Assembly: GCA_905116865.2 (NCBI GenBank)
Contig: CAJHNH020008541.1
Span: 120,001 to 184,000 of the forward strand
Reading direction: 5' to 3'
DNA length: 64,000 nt
DNA from: Candidula unifasciata
Lineage: Eukaryota > Mollusca > Gastropoda > Stylommatophora > Geomitridae
A program made the position numbers and the translations under genes. The first letter of the stretch is position 1. Each line of letters starts with the position of its first letter. Below the pieces are notes generated by a model. That model was not told the DNA's origin. It saw only the letters and a list, made by a program, of their open reading frames with translations, and made no database searches. This document shows positions 1 to 11,075 of this stretch, one piece after another.

Positions 1-230
1 CCGGCATAGAACCCAGCGACAATTGGAGATCTCGTCTGGGAATTTATAACATCGAGCGACAATTGGGGATCTCGTCCCGGCATAGAACCCAGCGACAATT
101 GGGTATCTCGTCTCGGGGTTTATAACATCACGTAACAATTGTGTCGCTCTCTAGAATTAAAACCTGACACAAGTGGCGTCCCGCCAGCGATCAAACCCGG
201 CAGACCCTAGACTAACGAATAAAAAGTTTA
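1..230 (+). repeat. Tandem leader with PBS-like motifs, probable LTR-element leader
   Basis: About three copies of a roughly 40-bp unit are visible, each carrying a version of acaattggggatctcgtc, at about 18, 56 and 94, with a decayed fourth near 134. The motif resembles the primer-binding site that retroelements place just inside the 5' LTR (a tRNA-Pro-like complement in other elements). It is followed by agtggcgtcccgcc and then by an ORF in the same direction. This fits the leader of an LTR-type element whose LTR lies left of the window. The PBS reading is inference; the tandem repetition is seen directly. Confidence 0.5.
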
Positions 231-724
231 ATTTCATAGATTTCATTTTAACTCTTCATCCAGTTCTTAGACTAAAATCATACTTAGTAATTGGTAACTG
301 GGAAGATTAAAATTATAATAACTGTAAAAGTATTTAATTGATGAAATCATATGAGTTAACTGTCTATCATTGAACATTTCATGAACATTGATTATTGTTT
401 AATCTATAGTGCTTAGTTAGAGTTGATGATTTTTATTTGCTTGCATATTTCATTTGATATAGATTGTAGAACATATTACATGCTGACATCATATCATTGA
501 GATTAATAATTAGTGACTGAGTGTAACATCGCTTTGATCATTTATAGGTTTATCCTTTTGCTGCTATAGTATTCTATAGGCTGTTAATCTGGTAGGCTGC
601 TTTGCATCATATACATCTTTGTGCGGCTGTCATAGTCTCCTCTGGTGCCAAGTTCACTGTACTTTGCTCTGACATATCCTTCTTATCCTACCTCGGGGAA
701 GTATTACATTTATCTCTAGATAGA

Positions 725-1174
725 ATGGACTTACGTACCGAGTACCAAAAAGATGTAAGAAAATTCGGGATAGTTGAGGGTAGAGTAGGGGCACAGTTAG
801 AAACATATATTAAATGCCAGATGGATACTTTTGATTATATGGTTGCCCGTAATGCTGCAGAGAAAAAGCGCCAGTTGGAGCTAGAAGAATATAATAGGCA
901 GGAACAGCTTAGGAAAGAAGAGTATGAAAGAGAGGAACAGCTAAGGAAAGTAGAGTATGAAAGAGACATACAGCTTATAAGAGAAGAATTAGAAAGAGAG
1001 ATAGAGTGTATTCAGGAAGGATTTGCTGAAAGGATGCGGCGTAAGAGTGAAGAAATTCATCGAAAACTGCTACTTGAGAGGGCAGAAAAAGATAGGATAA
1101 AACAGCAAGCAGAAAACATTAGCGTTGAGGAAACTGCGAGTATATGCGAGGAAAAACCCATTACCTCAGGCTGA
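725..1174 (+). CDS. Coiled-coil ORF, gag-like candidate of a retroelement
   Basis: The open frame has an ATG at 602, but the Met at 725 (MDLRTEYQKD) is a better start because the residues before it are hydrophobic and unlike the rest. From 725 the protein has about 149 residues. Residues 45 to 130 are a charged, heptad-like coiled coil rich in E, R, K and Q, with repeats such as EEYEREEQLRKVEYERD. I see no zinc knuckle, protease or reverse transcriptase. The PBS-like leader upstream and the overlapping downstream ORF suggest the N-terminal part of a gag of an LTR-type element, which is inference. It could also be an exon of a host coiled-coil protein. It ends inside the next ORF, which is in the +1 frame. 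Confidence 0.45.
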   Translation: MDLRTEYQKDVRKFGIVEGRVGAQLETYIKCQMDTFDYMVARNAAEKKRQLELEEYNRQEQLRKEEYEREEQLRKVEYERDIQLIREELEREIECIQEGFAERMRRKSEEIHRKLLLERAEKDRIKQQAENISVEETASICEEKPITSG

Positions 1175-2825
1175 AACTCAAGCAGATATGGTGGGGGCCC
1201 ACTATCTAACCATTGAGGTGTGCACTCCTTGGCCAAACTCAACAGCTAAGGAAGAAAACATAAAAACCGGAGGACAGTATCTCACACCTCTTATTCCTAC
1301 AGAGAAAAGAGGCAACAAGGAGAACTCTTCTTTAGGGATAACCAGATCTACATTGCTGGACCCCTTAACTTCCATTCTTAAGCCTAAAAGGAAAAGATGG
1401 AACAAGAAGCAGAAATCTTCTAAAGGGACCAGATCTACATTGCTGGAACCCCTTACTCCCATTACCTCAGACGAGATAAATGAGAGCGAACCTGACAGTA
1501 GTGACAAGCGTGATAACGGTTGTAACCGTAGACATAGCGGTTCGACTGACACACCAGACATTAATGAGGACGAGGGCAAAGACTTACCCAACTCCCATAT
1601 CCCCTTTGGTCCCTTCATGCAAGAAGAGGAATTAAAGCAGACTGATGTAGGGAATAACGCTGAACCTGTGTCCCCTATTTCCTTGGATGCGGCCGCATGC
1701 CTAATGGAATGTGTTAGTTCTGACTTTACACCCAAAGGAGTTGACTGCGATGGCGGCAACACACCTCCTGATTTGCTTTCACTGGACTGTGCATATGAAA
1801 GCCAGACCAAGGTGAGAATAGCAGATGAGGAGGAGAGTTCCCTGGACGTCTTGACGATCTTAGAGACTCGACATAAACAGGACAATTCTGCTAGGCCTGT
1901 GCACGTCGATAATGGACAGACAGAAGTGTTTGCCATTATCGAAGAAGAAAATACTTTTCGTGAGCAGGGAGACAACTTGTCTCTGCTGCCTTGTACAGCT
2001 GGGGCGACAGGGATACTTCTGATGAAGGACCCTGAAGCGGAACAAGCCATAAATAGTAGGGAACCCCAACATTTTGGTCTTGTAGTACTCTTTGCTTCGA
2101 AGGAAGTGACAGGAGTATCTCAGCTGATGGTGGAAACTTCATTGCGAAGAAATCCCACCTTACAGTCTACAGGAAACCCTGAGTTTTCTTATGATTCGAC
2201 TGAACTCCCTGACTTGATTTCGTGCTCTGACTCTGGACTGATCTTTGTTAAAGACAATTCCACCCTGACAATTTGGCAAGGTAAAGACAGAATGCACCGA
2301 AGAGGCAACAAATGGACACTCTTCAGAGAAATTGTTAGTGGTAAGTGGCACTCACTTCGTGGGATCACGATGAGTGAAGATATCCCTCGTTTTAAGAGGA
2401 GATTTGTGACAGATTATTTCAAGATCTGTAGACGGAAGAAAAGAGGATCCAACCTGACTGCAACTAATCCTTTTAGTAGAACACTTCAGGCTCTCCCTAG
2501 GCAGATAGGGCGCGGCGAAGTGAGGAAACGCACAGAGGTTGTCAGTCAACGGCGCAGAGGAGTCCCGTTGACAAAGCATGGATCTTTGATTATCCGATGG
2601 AAGGAGGAACCTCCGGACAAAGGGACATTACCGAGCGACTGCTTGGAATACCCGCTCAATACCAGGATCAATGACAGTATTGAATTATCCTGGATGAAAG
2701 GACATGGGATATCTGCAGACGAGTGCAGGAATTCCCACTGCCATAAAGAATACTGGAAACAGAAAACTTATGGGCAGTTATGCAAAGGAGGACTTGAAAT
2801 TCTTGGAAGCCACAGAGCGTGCTGA
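1125..2825 (+). CDS. Unrecognised 566-aa ORF overlapping the coiled-coil ORF
   Basis: This is the longest ORF in the window that is not made of simple repeat. It overlaps the preceding ORF by 50 bases in the +1 frame, so it may be expressed by frameshifting or be the result of an indel. The first 60 residues may not be used. Visible features are an internal duplication (TRSTLLDPLT and TRSTLLEPLT, about 35 residues apart), a long acidic, serine-rich middle part, a basic stretch near residues 420-440 (RFKRRFVTDYFKICRRKKRG) and a Cys/His cluster near the C-terminus (DECRNSHCHKEY) that does not match a standard CCHC knuckle. I recognise no enzyme. After the stop comes a purine-rich run (aagggagagg) and then tgtgacaatacg at 2862, which looks like a polypurine tract and the start of a 3' LTR. 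The second half of a non-autonomous or deleted LTR element is the best guess. Confidence 0.4.
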   Translation: MRKLRVYARKNPLPQAETQADMVGAHYLTIEVCTPWPNSTAKEENIKTGGQYLTPLIPTEKRGNKENSSLGITRSTLLDPLTSILKPKRKRWNKKQKSSKGTRSTLLEPLTPITSDEINESEPDSSDKRDNGCNRRHSGSTDTPDINEDEGKDLPNSHIPFGPFMQEEELKQTDVGNNAEPVSPISLDAAACLMECVSSDFTPKGVDCDGGNTPPDLLSLDCAYESQTKVRIADEEESSLDVLTILETRHKQDNSARPVHVDNGQTEVFAIIEEENTFREQGDNLSLLPCTAGATGILLMKDPEAEQAINSREPQHFGLVVLFASKEVTGVSQLMVETSLRRNPTLQSTGNPEFSYDSTELPDLISCSDSGLIFVKDNSTLTIWQGKDRMHRRGNKWTLFREIVSGKWHSLRGITMSEDIPRFKRRFVTDYFKICRRKKRGSNLTATNPFSRTLQALPRQIGRGEVRKRTEVVSQRRRGVPLTKHGSLIIRWKEEPPDKGTLPSDCLEYPLNTRINDSIELSWMKGHGISADECRNSHCHKEYWKQKTYGQLCKGGLEILGSHRAC

Positions 2826-2849
2826 TGTGCGGTCAGGGTGACCGAACTT

Positions 2850-2900
2850 AAGGGAGAGGCTCTGTGACAATACGCTCGGTGACTCCAGAATGTCTTTCCT
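2850..2900 (+). other. Possible polypurine tract and 3' LTR start
   Basis: A purine run (aagggagagg) is followed at 2862 by tgtgacaatacg, the TG-starting form usual for LTRs. I could not find the matching LTR end, nor a second copy, because the 5' LTR would lie outside the window. Treat as a hint only. Confidence 0.3.
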
Positions 2901-3930
2901 CAACCTACTTTTATTTCTTTGTATTTTGAAAGTATACAGGAAAATAGGGATTTGGATACATTCTTATTTTAAGTAGGCGAAATGAACAAGCATTTAATTC
3001 TCCTGGGATGTTGGCGATATATCACACACTAAAACTTTTTCCCAGACGTTAAGTGTTAAGGTACAGAGATAAGACTGACCAAGCAGACTTACTGACTGGA
3101 GATTTGCACACCATCTGTTGGTGTCAGAAATGTTATCTCCTAGCCAGACTTTTAGGAGCAGCTAACTCCGGCTAATTGTGTTTAATTCCCCCTGAGGTTA
3201 CCTAACTCGACGGCAGGTCCGACGGTCACTATTGACATGGTGAGCAGAAAGTGTTAACAGAAGGATTGACACCGTCTGATTTTATTGTGATGGCAGGTGA
3301 AGTAGCCAGAGGTGTGACTTGGCCTATTAGCTGGGACCAGCTTAATTGAACCAGGAGATCCTAGCGTGGGAATTTAAACAATTGTTGTACAGTCACTGAC
3401 TGACAGCGAATAAACTTACCCACAGGGAGGAGCTGTGGCATCCCGTAATGAGAATGATTTTAGGCGTAATGTAGGAGGAGCTTGATAAAAGTTATAAAGG
3501 GGTGAACTATAGGTCTGGTAAATGAGATCCTGTCTAGCACATGCCATCTGTTGGGCTTAACCTAAGCTTGAGACAGAACTTTTGGCATCGTGGTTTCATT
3601 TTTCCAGTTCCCACATTGGGCAGAGACTAGTAGGCATCCATTATTTGCCGACAGTCGAGTGTAACGACCTGCAGAAAGCAGTGAGGACGACAAACTGGAA
3701 AAGATAGGCAGGGTCTCAAGCCGAGAACTGTCCTGATGAGCTAAGTTATGTACAACTTTAATGTCATCTATAACATCATCCCAACTCTACTAGCCTAAAC
3801 AAGTTCATTTTATTTTAGTCAGATTTATTAAATAAATCATGTGTGATGAGTTTCATGATAGTTGAGTAAATTGTGTACTTAGGTTCAAGTGTCTTTGTGC
3901 ATATTAGTTTACTTCAGCTAACAAATATTT
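2901..3930. other. No gene seen; probable retroelement-derived DNA
   Basis: No ORF of note and no splice-bounded exon was recognised. The phrase gtcagaaatgttatctcct near 3124 returns in altered form near 5490 and 5576, so this stretch and 5470-5600 share a decayed repeat. Confidence 0.4.
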
Positions 3931-3944
3931 AAATCACTTGATGG

Positions 3945-4250
3945 GGGCTTTTAAGTAATGCCAGGAGAGGAGACCAGTCGCAGGGGTTAAATGAGCACCT
4001 GGATTGTATCACAGTGGGTGTATCCAGTTATCTATCTATCCCTTCTCCTACTCCTGTGGATACAAGTACAGCAACTTTCATTTCATGGAACGAGCCACTC
4101 GCTGTTTTCTTGGCTATCCAGGAATGTCTAGGATCAACATAGCTTAGATAATAGTCCAGTTTCTCACGTGGGTGGGCATTGTTAAGGTTCAAACCTACAC
4201 CCTCACTATATCAGTGTATTTACCCACGTGGGCGCGCGACAAGTTTGAAA
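3945..4250 (+). repeat. Repeated module R, copy 1
   Basis: Begins near tgggggcttttaag and includes ctcctgtggatacaag, acgagccactcg and gctatccagg. The same ordered set of landmarks occurs at 7205-7540 and 8440-8716. Copy 1 and copy 3 both run directly into a 24-25-bp minisatellite. Class unknown. Confidence 0.6.
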
Positions 4251-4510
4251 GAAAAAAGTTTAAAGTAGTGTTGAAGACATCAGATTAAAGCTGTATGGAA
4301 AACAAAAGTTGAAAGTAGTATGGAAAACATCAGATTAAAGCAGTATGGAAAACAAAAGCTTAAAGTAGTATGGAAGACATGAGATTAAAGCAGTATGGAA
4401 AACAAAAGCTTAAAGTAGTATGGAAGACATGAGATTAAAGTAGTATGGAAAACATCAGATTAAAGCAGTATGTAAAACAAAAGCTTAAAGTAGTATGGAA
4501 GACAAGAGTG
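4251..4510 (+). repeat. 24-bp minisatellite (agtatggaaaacaaaagctt core)
   Basis: About eleven imperfect copies of a 24-bp unit alternating between aacaaaagcttaaag and gacatgagattaaag versions, giving a partial 48-bp higher-order rhythm. It abuts module R. A related 25-bp array lies at 8715-9215. Confidence 0.85.
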
Positions 4511-4519
4511 ACGTCATTT

Positions 4520-7204
4520 TCGTCAGAGATGAAATAGAGGGATATTCCTGTGCCTAAACTGATGCTGTTTGAGAAATTTCCAGTTTGGCTAGTTTGTAAT
4601 TTCTCGGCACATAGAAGCCATCTCTTTCGCGTATGGAATTACTACCAGCAAGCTTGGGGCACAACCCTGGCTAAAACGGAAATCCCGCTGGTACACTGGT
4701 TTGCCGTCATTCACGTCCGAGGAGCAGAGACGAGGATGCAGTCTGCAAGACAACTTTGACTCTTATTTTTTATGCAGCCTTAAACCTATTAGTATAGCTG
4801 AAAGCACCATATAGCTAACATCTGAATCTAGATGAGCACAGTAATGATTACATACATTGTGATTTCTGTTTCGGGTCCATTTTTCACGTACGATATTAGA
4901 CTTGTACCAGACAGAGGAAGACCACGAGCATCCACGTGGGTCAGGAACTGGACATTTTGCGGTGCTATTCCTAATTTCTATCTTCTGTATCTTGGGTTCT
5001 ATTCCGCTGTATTGTATCTTGCACTTTGAGGAAGGGAATTATCCATCGCCTACTGCATGTACAGACCCGATCTATTGACTGTTTTATCATGGTTTTTGTA
5101 CTCACTGATAAGATTTCATTGGAAACGTTTTCCTTCTCGTGTTCATACTTCTATAATTCATGATGTGCAGTTGTGTTTTAGTAATTGCTGGTTTTTGTTT
5201 TCGGGATAAATACTCATGTGATACACAGCCTTAATAAATGCTGTGAAATGGTATATTTTCTAAAAAGACTACACTTTGTGTCACGAAACGATCTCAGTGA
5301 TTCCAGAAGTTAGTACTTGTAATAAGTTCTTCTGGTTATTGAGAGACAAGAGACTATGCCCTTAAACCAAATGTTACTTTAAACCGTATTGATTTAAATG
5401 TTTCCAGTCCTTAGTCCAGACAAAGCGACTCAGTCTTGGGTAATGTTACGCAATTACACCGGGGCTAGAGAATTCCCTTTCACATGCCCATGTCATAAAT
5501 GTTATCTCCTGACCAGACTGCTTTGAACAGACTTTTGATGAGACTAGGGGTGTAGGTTTGATTCTCACGCCAGTGTCAGAATGTTATCTCCTAACACAAC
5601 CTGAGTGGGGCCCTTTTGAACAGGGGAATTGAGTGGACGCTAGACATTGAGGCGACCAGAAGTTTAAAGTTTAACACGTCAGTGTAATTCTTCGGAGAAC
5701 AGGTGTTTGGCAATTAGGAATGTTTTATCTTGGTCAAGGTCGTACTGTAGGCCGTTCACTGTGAGTGACAGGTCACTTGTTAGCTAATTTGATTTGATAG
5801 GTACTTCAGAGGCGGAGCTTAAGCCATCATCTTGAGGGTTGGGTAAAAACTAAGTAAAGGGAGGAGTTTAACTTGGACAATAGATTGATACTTATACTTC
5901 GAGCCTGTGGAATTCCCGTCATTAATCGCAGCCTGCCGGCAAACAAACACAGGTCGACGTAAAGGTATATTTTACTGTCGTACTCTGGTTTGGCGATAGA
6001 TGGAAAAGTTCCCAGGTAAGAGAAAATATTAATTTTAATCTTGTATACTTAGGTTAGGGAGTTAAGCTTAGTCTATACTACCTTTTCCTAATTTGTCTGC
6101 ACATTCTGCTTGAAATAGTTCTTTGTGAGTATTCAGTATCTCAGTTAGGGAACTGCTAAACTATTCCTATTTCTTGTATGTTTGTGTCACATGTTTTTCA
6201 TTGTATGTTTTCATGTGTATAAAATAAGATGTGAACAATGACATTTGCTATAATGAAATGTAATTATATTGTTTTCACGATCAACCAAAATATGAGTTGG
6301 GACTGTGGGAAATGATGCCCAAATATGTGCAGGGATGCTGCTACGTTTTGTGTGCCCACCATGTGCTCACTTAATGTGTTCACCTGAACAGGGGATTTAT
6401 AACCCCAGGGGAAGAATGATGGGTGTACAGTATTTACTGTCACTGAAAGATAATATTCAGGACAGCGTGCACATATAAATTGTTTGCGGGTTCAGCACAT
6501 AACCTGCGCCACGTGGTTATGTCAAATCTATGTCAGCCAATTGGAAGTCTGAGTGAAGACGGACACAGACTTAGAAAGTCAACTATCATGACATAGCATT
6601 TGAGGGAAGGCAGGATATGTGACGTCCATGTAAGACAAAAGACCTTCAGGCTAGACTGGAGAGGATGTGGAATATGAGGAGGAGTGATGGGCTATATTTT
6701 ATTATTCTATGTTATATTAATTGATACATGTATTCTTAGTGTAAGTCAAGATACTACACGTATGTGTTTTGTTTCCATGATTACAGCGCCCATGTGACGA
6801 TCAGTCCATGAAAGAGACTACATTGTGTTAGACTCGGCCAGCTGGGAACGAGGTGGGGATGAAGTGGAGAATAAGCTGAAACAGGCAGACACCAGGCAAG
6901 GAAGAGTTGGACAAGCTTGACAGTTCCTCACGGCTGTCAGAGGCTTATAAGTTGAGTTAACCCCTTTATGTTAACCTATTTTCATCATTATCATACCACT
7001 CTAAACCCCGAGCTGTTTGTCTCGCTGAAGCTTATCACTTATCACGTTAACCAGTCACTGTTTGTGTAAATCAACAAACTGGTAATTTCATTGTAGTAAA
7101 TAAAGCTGTATGTCAGTTTTAAACTACATAGTTTGTTAAATTCCAAATGTCTGTTCTTAACATGTTTAATTAAAACTGTTAGGATAGAAACAACCATTTG
7201 GTGG
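4520..7204. other. No gene recognised; AT-rich unassigned DNA
   Basis: Only short ORFs without recognisable content occur (4550-4759 and 4832-5029). Around 5490-5600 there are decayed duplicates of a phrase seen near 3124. The rest reads as old, single-copy or unidentifiable repeat DNA. Confidence 0.4.
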
Positions 7205-7540
7205 GGGGCTCAAATAAAGTATATAATAATTCTGTAATTATTAATAATAACACCGGGAGAAGGTAGATGACGGAGGAATCACTTGCCCTGTCTAATAATT
7301 CATTAAGTATGATAGACATCTAAAATTCCTTGCCTTCTCTTGTGGGTACCAAGTGCAGCTAATGTTAAAGTACTTAACGAGCCAATATGGTTGTTTTCTT
7401 GGGTATCCAGGACTTTTGTCTGAGAGCAACATAGCTCAGATTTTAGTTCCGTTAATCTGGTGGAGGGAATGTGTTGAGAGGAACATGCCTACTCAACATT
7501 ATAAACATTTAAACCACGCGTCACGTCACACTTTGAGACA
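7205..7540 (+). repeat. Repeated module R, copy 2
   Basis: Starts tggggggctcaaata and carries cttgccctgtctaa, ctcttgtgggtacc, acgagccaatatgg and gggtatccagg, in the same order as copies 1 and 3. This copy is not followed by the minisatellite. The 74-aa ORF at 7353-7577 falls in the repeat and is not a credible gene. Confidence 0.6.
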
Positions 7541-7544
7541 ATGT

Positions 7545-8440
7545 TTTGACGGCACCACAAAAGCTGGTTGCAACTAGAAATTAACCACACAATGAAATAT
7601 CTGGAAGACAGGAAGGGCTGCCACTTTAACCTAGAATCATCAATATTTATAGAGATAATTCTATAGCATTCTGACCGATTTTGTGTTGCATTTAAAACTG
7701 CATATTGTTGTCCGAGATGGAGAAAATATGCAATATTATACCATCATCATAAAGGACAGAAAATGGAAGACCGTTCATCTGGACCTGGCAGTAGTCACAA
7801 GGAAAAGCTATGTAAATAACGAAGCCACGAGACCATTTCCCACATTTCGGACAATATGAAAAGAGATAGGAGAGTTAAGAATATATTTTATTCTGCAGGG
7901 AATTGGGGACTAATTTTTATTGTTTCCATCCATAGCTGCTGAAAAGCCATGGACAGATTCCTGGTTCCCTGTGGCAGGACGAACCCCCAGAAACACTGCC
8001 AAAATTGAGGTTGGACCAGTCACCAAGACCTTCATGAGGGCACTTTAGTCATCAACTACAACCAGGTTATCCAGGTTCAGGTCGTAGGTGATAACTGAAG
8101 TGAGCTGAGGAAGATCTTGGTCTTGGTAATTGGTCCAGTTAGAACGTTCAGCCTCAATTTTGGATGAAGATCCTCTGGGCAACTACAGGTGGTAATTTTT
8201 GCTCGTCTCAGACAATTCTCATTAACTCTCTCACGCCAACATTTTCACGTGAATATCATTTCGGTTTTCCCTCATATCTATTTAGTTTGAGGATTGTATT
8301 TTCAAAGTACTAAATAATTTACATTGACTTTAATTTTAAAAACTTCTATGTTTTATTTACATTCATTGTTAAAGTATAGTATATTTCTAGATGTGCATGG
8401 TGTCAGGTTATTGCTGTCTACCAAAATACCTATTCTATAT
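7545..8440. other. No gene seen
   Basis: No coding exon, RNA gene or clear repeat was recognised. A stretch at 8020-8170 carries the phrase gaagatcttggtcttgg and a partly self-complementary arrangement (ggttgga near 8010, cctcaattttgg near 8151), which might be a decayed inverted repeat. Confidence 0.35.
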
Positions 8441-8716
8441 GGGGGCTTAATTTATTGACCAGGAAAGAAAATTGTCGGGAGGGGTAATTTTCCCTGTCTA
8501 AGTGTTCTCTAGGAATCTAAATTCCCTTTTCCCATTTCTGTGGATATTTAGGGAGCTCACTTTCTTTCACGAGCCAATTCGAGTCTGTCTCTGAATATCC
8601 AGGGACACTGCCTGCTCTTTGCTTCAAAAGACAGTTGTCTCGGTTTCTCACTTCAGGAAGGAGGGTTTAAACACCCACCCCGTAATATAGTGAGTAAACT
8701 AGAAACCTGTTCCACG
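8440..8716 (+). repeat. Repeated module R, copy 3
   Basis: Starts tgggggcttaattt and shares with copies 1 and 2 ttccctgtctaa, ctgtggatatttag, acgagccaattcg and atccaggga. It ends at the start of the 25-bp minisatellite, as copy 1 does. Confidence 0.6.
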
Positions 8717-9220
8717 ACAGCAGTATAGAAGACAAAAGATTAAGGCAGTATGGAAGACAAAAGATCAAGGCAGTATAGAAGACAAAAGATTAAGGCAGTA
8801 TAGAAGACACAATATTAAGGTAGTATGGAAGACAAGATTAAGGCAGTATGGAAGACAAAAGCTTAAGGCAATGTGGAAGACAAAAGATTAAGGCAGTATA
8901 GAAGACAAAAGATTAGGGCAGTATGAAAGATAAAAAATTAAGCAGTATGGAAGAGAAATGATTAAGCAGTATGAAAGCCAAAAGATTAAGGCAGTATGGA
9001 AGACAAAAGATTAAGGCCTTATGGAAGACAAAAGATTAGGGCAGTATGGAATTAAAAGATTAAAGCAGTATGGAATAAAAAAAAATTATAGCAGTATGAA
9101 AGAAAAAGATTAAAGCAGTATGGGTAAGGCAAAGCAGTATATAAAAAGACAGATTAAAGCAATATGTCAGACACACATGCAAATAGAGCAATATGGAAGA
9201 TAAAAGATTAAATGGTCTGT
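8717..9220 (+). repeat. 25-bp minisatellite (gcagtatggaagacaaaag core)
   Basis: About twenty imperfect copies, decaying to the right into AT-rich versions. Clearly related in sequence and setting to the array at 4251-4510. Confidence 0.85.
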
Positions 9221-9965
9221 AAGTGACATTTTTAAATTCTTTCATTGCCATATTGCTTAGTGTAGCTGAAAATACGACTCATGCTGTAGCTGACTAAATG
9301 GATACAAAATATTGGTAAGAGGAAAAGAAATAAAAACCACACAGGAACGCTTCCTCGAAAGTGGAGAAAGATGTACTTAAAGCAATCGCCGTGATATGTT
9401 ATTTGTTCATGTTTTATTATGTTCCATTTGCATTGATTCATATGCTGGTAATGGTTTGGTTTTAATCGTCCTGTCGTATATGCACGTGTCTTTCTATGCA
9501 GTGCGTTGAAAATGGTGTTAACACACTGTGCTGTGCTCATTTTGTTTACTGCTGTAACAGACAGTTGACTTGATGATGGTGCTATATTTAAGTGCGCTTT
9601 CTTGTAAGTCTCTGTAAGTACATCACTGAAGTGAGGTCATGAAGAAACGAACTTTATTTTAAAGGGTTCACAATCAGCCACATATTTCGGTCTTATCTGC
9701 CTTTCTGTCGTCACTTCTTACATGCATACTGCATTTATACACCATTTCACAGGTAAAACTAAACACCACCAACAACATCTCAGTCTTTACAACAACAACA
9801 ACTACAACAACAAGACTAATGCTTTGTAAGACACGACAAAGACATCATTTACCTGTGCACGGTTTTGAACCCAGACGAAAACCTCCTATGCTACAGTTGA
9901 ACACGTCTGACCAGAACTCTGTGAACCAGGGGTTTCTAGTGTTGTTGAGTGTCAGGTTGAGGAAA
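9221..9965. other. No gene recognised
   Basis: The minus ORF at 9232-9540 (102 aa) has no recognisable domain and overlaps low-complexity sequence. A short (CAA)n stretch lies at 9764-9812. Confidence 0.35.
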
Positions 9966-10250
9966 TACTGGTCAAATCCTGCAAGTAAAACCTTACTTTA
10001 GACAATTTTAGTCCAATAAGAAGGATGAAATATTAGCCAAATCATGTATATAAAACATTACTTTAGGCAATTTTATTCTAATGAGAAGGATGAAATATTG
10101 GCAAAAGCCTGTATTTAAAACATTACTTTCGGCAGTTGTAATCCAATAATGCGGAAATATATGTCGAATATTGTATATAAAACATAATCTTAGACAATTT
10201 TAATTCAATAGCGCGGACATATTGTTCAAATGCTGTAGGTAGAAATATTA
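9966..10250 (+). repeat. Four decayed copies of a ~64-bp tandem unit
   Basis: Each unit contains a version of taaaacattactttaggca, a phrase like attttattctaat and then tgaaatattggc. Copies are at about 9983, 10047, 10111 and 10175. Divergence is considerable. Confidence 0.7.
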
Positions 10251-10830
10251 AGTAGGTGATATTCTGAGGGCTCTCAAGCAGGATGGAAGATAAGGTGATT
10301 CAGGAAACGACGGTGAGTGGGTAACATTCAAAAGACTACAATAACTTCAGTTCCCAAGAGGTGTCGCCAAACATTAACACTCTACAGGTAGCGAAAGAAG
10401 AACAAACACAGAACAGATGTTATCAATCGTCACACGCTGAGGGATATACTGAAGATGGAATCCGAGCGCTCATGAACTTATTTAATGTTCAATGAGAATA
10501 ATCTATTAATTAACTAACTTTTAATTAAATAATGAAACTAAAACAGCGTGTTCATCATCATCCTCCATTTCTAATGTTGTATTTTTTTTTTTCAGCCCTG
10601 CATTTGTCCATCCTTGTCTCACCTGTACAACTTTTTTATCATTACAGGTGGAATCCAAATGGCGCGTACTTTTTCCTGTGCAATGCCGGCTTCCGTAATT
10701 GACTATTTACGTCAAAAGGGAGCTAAAATTCTGGCGTGAAACCGTTAGTGTTGGCACACCTAACAGACAGATACCTTATGCATTTTTACTCTGCGCATGC
10801 AAGCTTCAAGCTGTTGATGGAACTAACACG
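10251..10830. other. No gene recognised
   Basis: Short homopolymer at 10579-10592. No coding exon was seen before the LINE fragment that starts near 10840. Confidence 0.35.
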
Positions 10831-10839
10831 TTATTTAAA

Positions 10840-11075
10840 AAGCCTTTGACAGCATTCATAGAAAATCTCTGGAAATTGATTCGGCACTATGACATGCCCC
10901 AGAACATTATTAAATTTGTAAAAGCAAAGTATAAAGACATGCAGTGTCGAAATCTTCCTGAGAAATAAAACTCACAGATACCTATTAAATCAATCAGATG
11001 TGTGACAAAGATATCGTTTGTCGCCTTTACTATTCTTTAGGAGGAGGGACTGGATTTTAAAGACTGCAAGAACTA
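10840..11075 (+). mobile_element. RTE-type LINE fragment (reverse transcriptase palm/thumb region)
   Basis: The plus-frame peptide near 10852-10968 reads LWKLIRHYDMPQNIIKFVKA followed by KYKDMQC. The better copy at 31245-33354 has LWKLMGHYGIPQKIINLVKA followed by TYKDMKC, so this is the region just after the first catalytic Asp motif of an RTE-clade reverse transcriptase. It is a short dead remnant with stops soon after. Confidence 0.75.

Noticed and set aside
1202..2050. 282-aa minus ORF
   Set aside because: Shadow of the 566-aa plus ORF; composition follows its codons in reverse.
9232..9540. 102-aa minus ORF as a further mGluR exon
   Set aside because: No match to the receptor segment expected after exon C, and no fitting splice sites.
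10699..10968. 89-aa ORF as an independent gene
   Set aside because: Its second half is a piece of RTE reverse transcriptase; the first half has no support.
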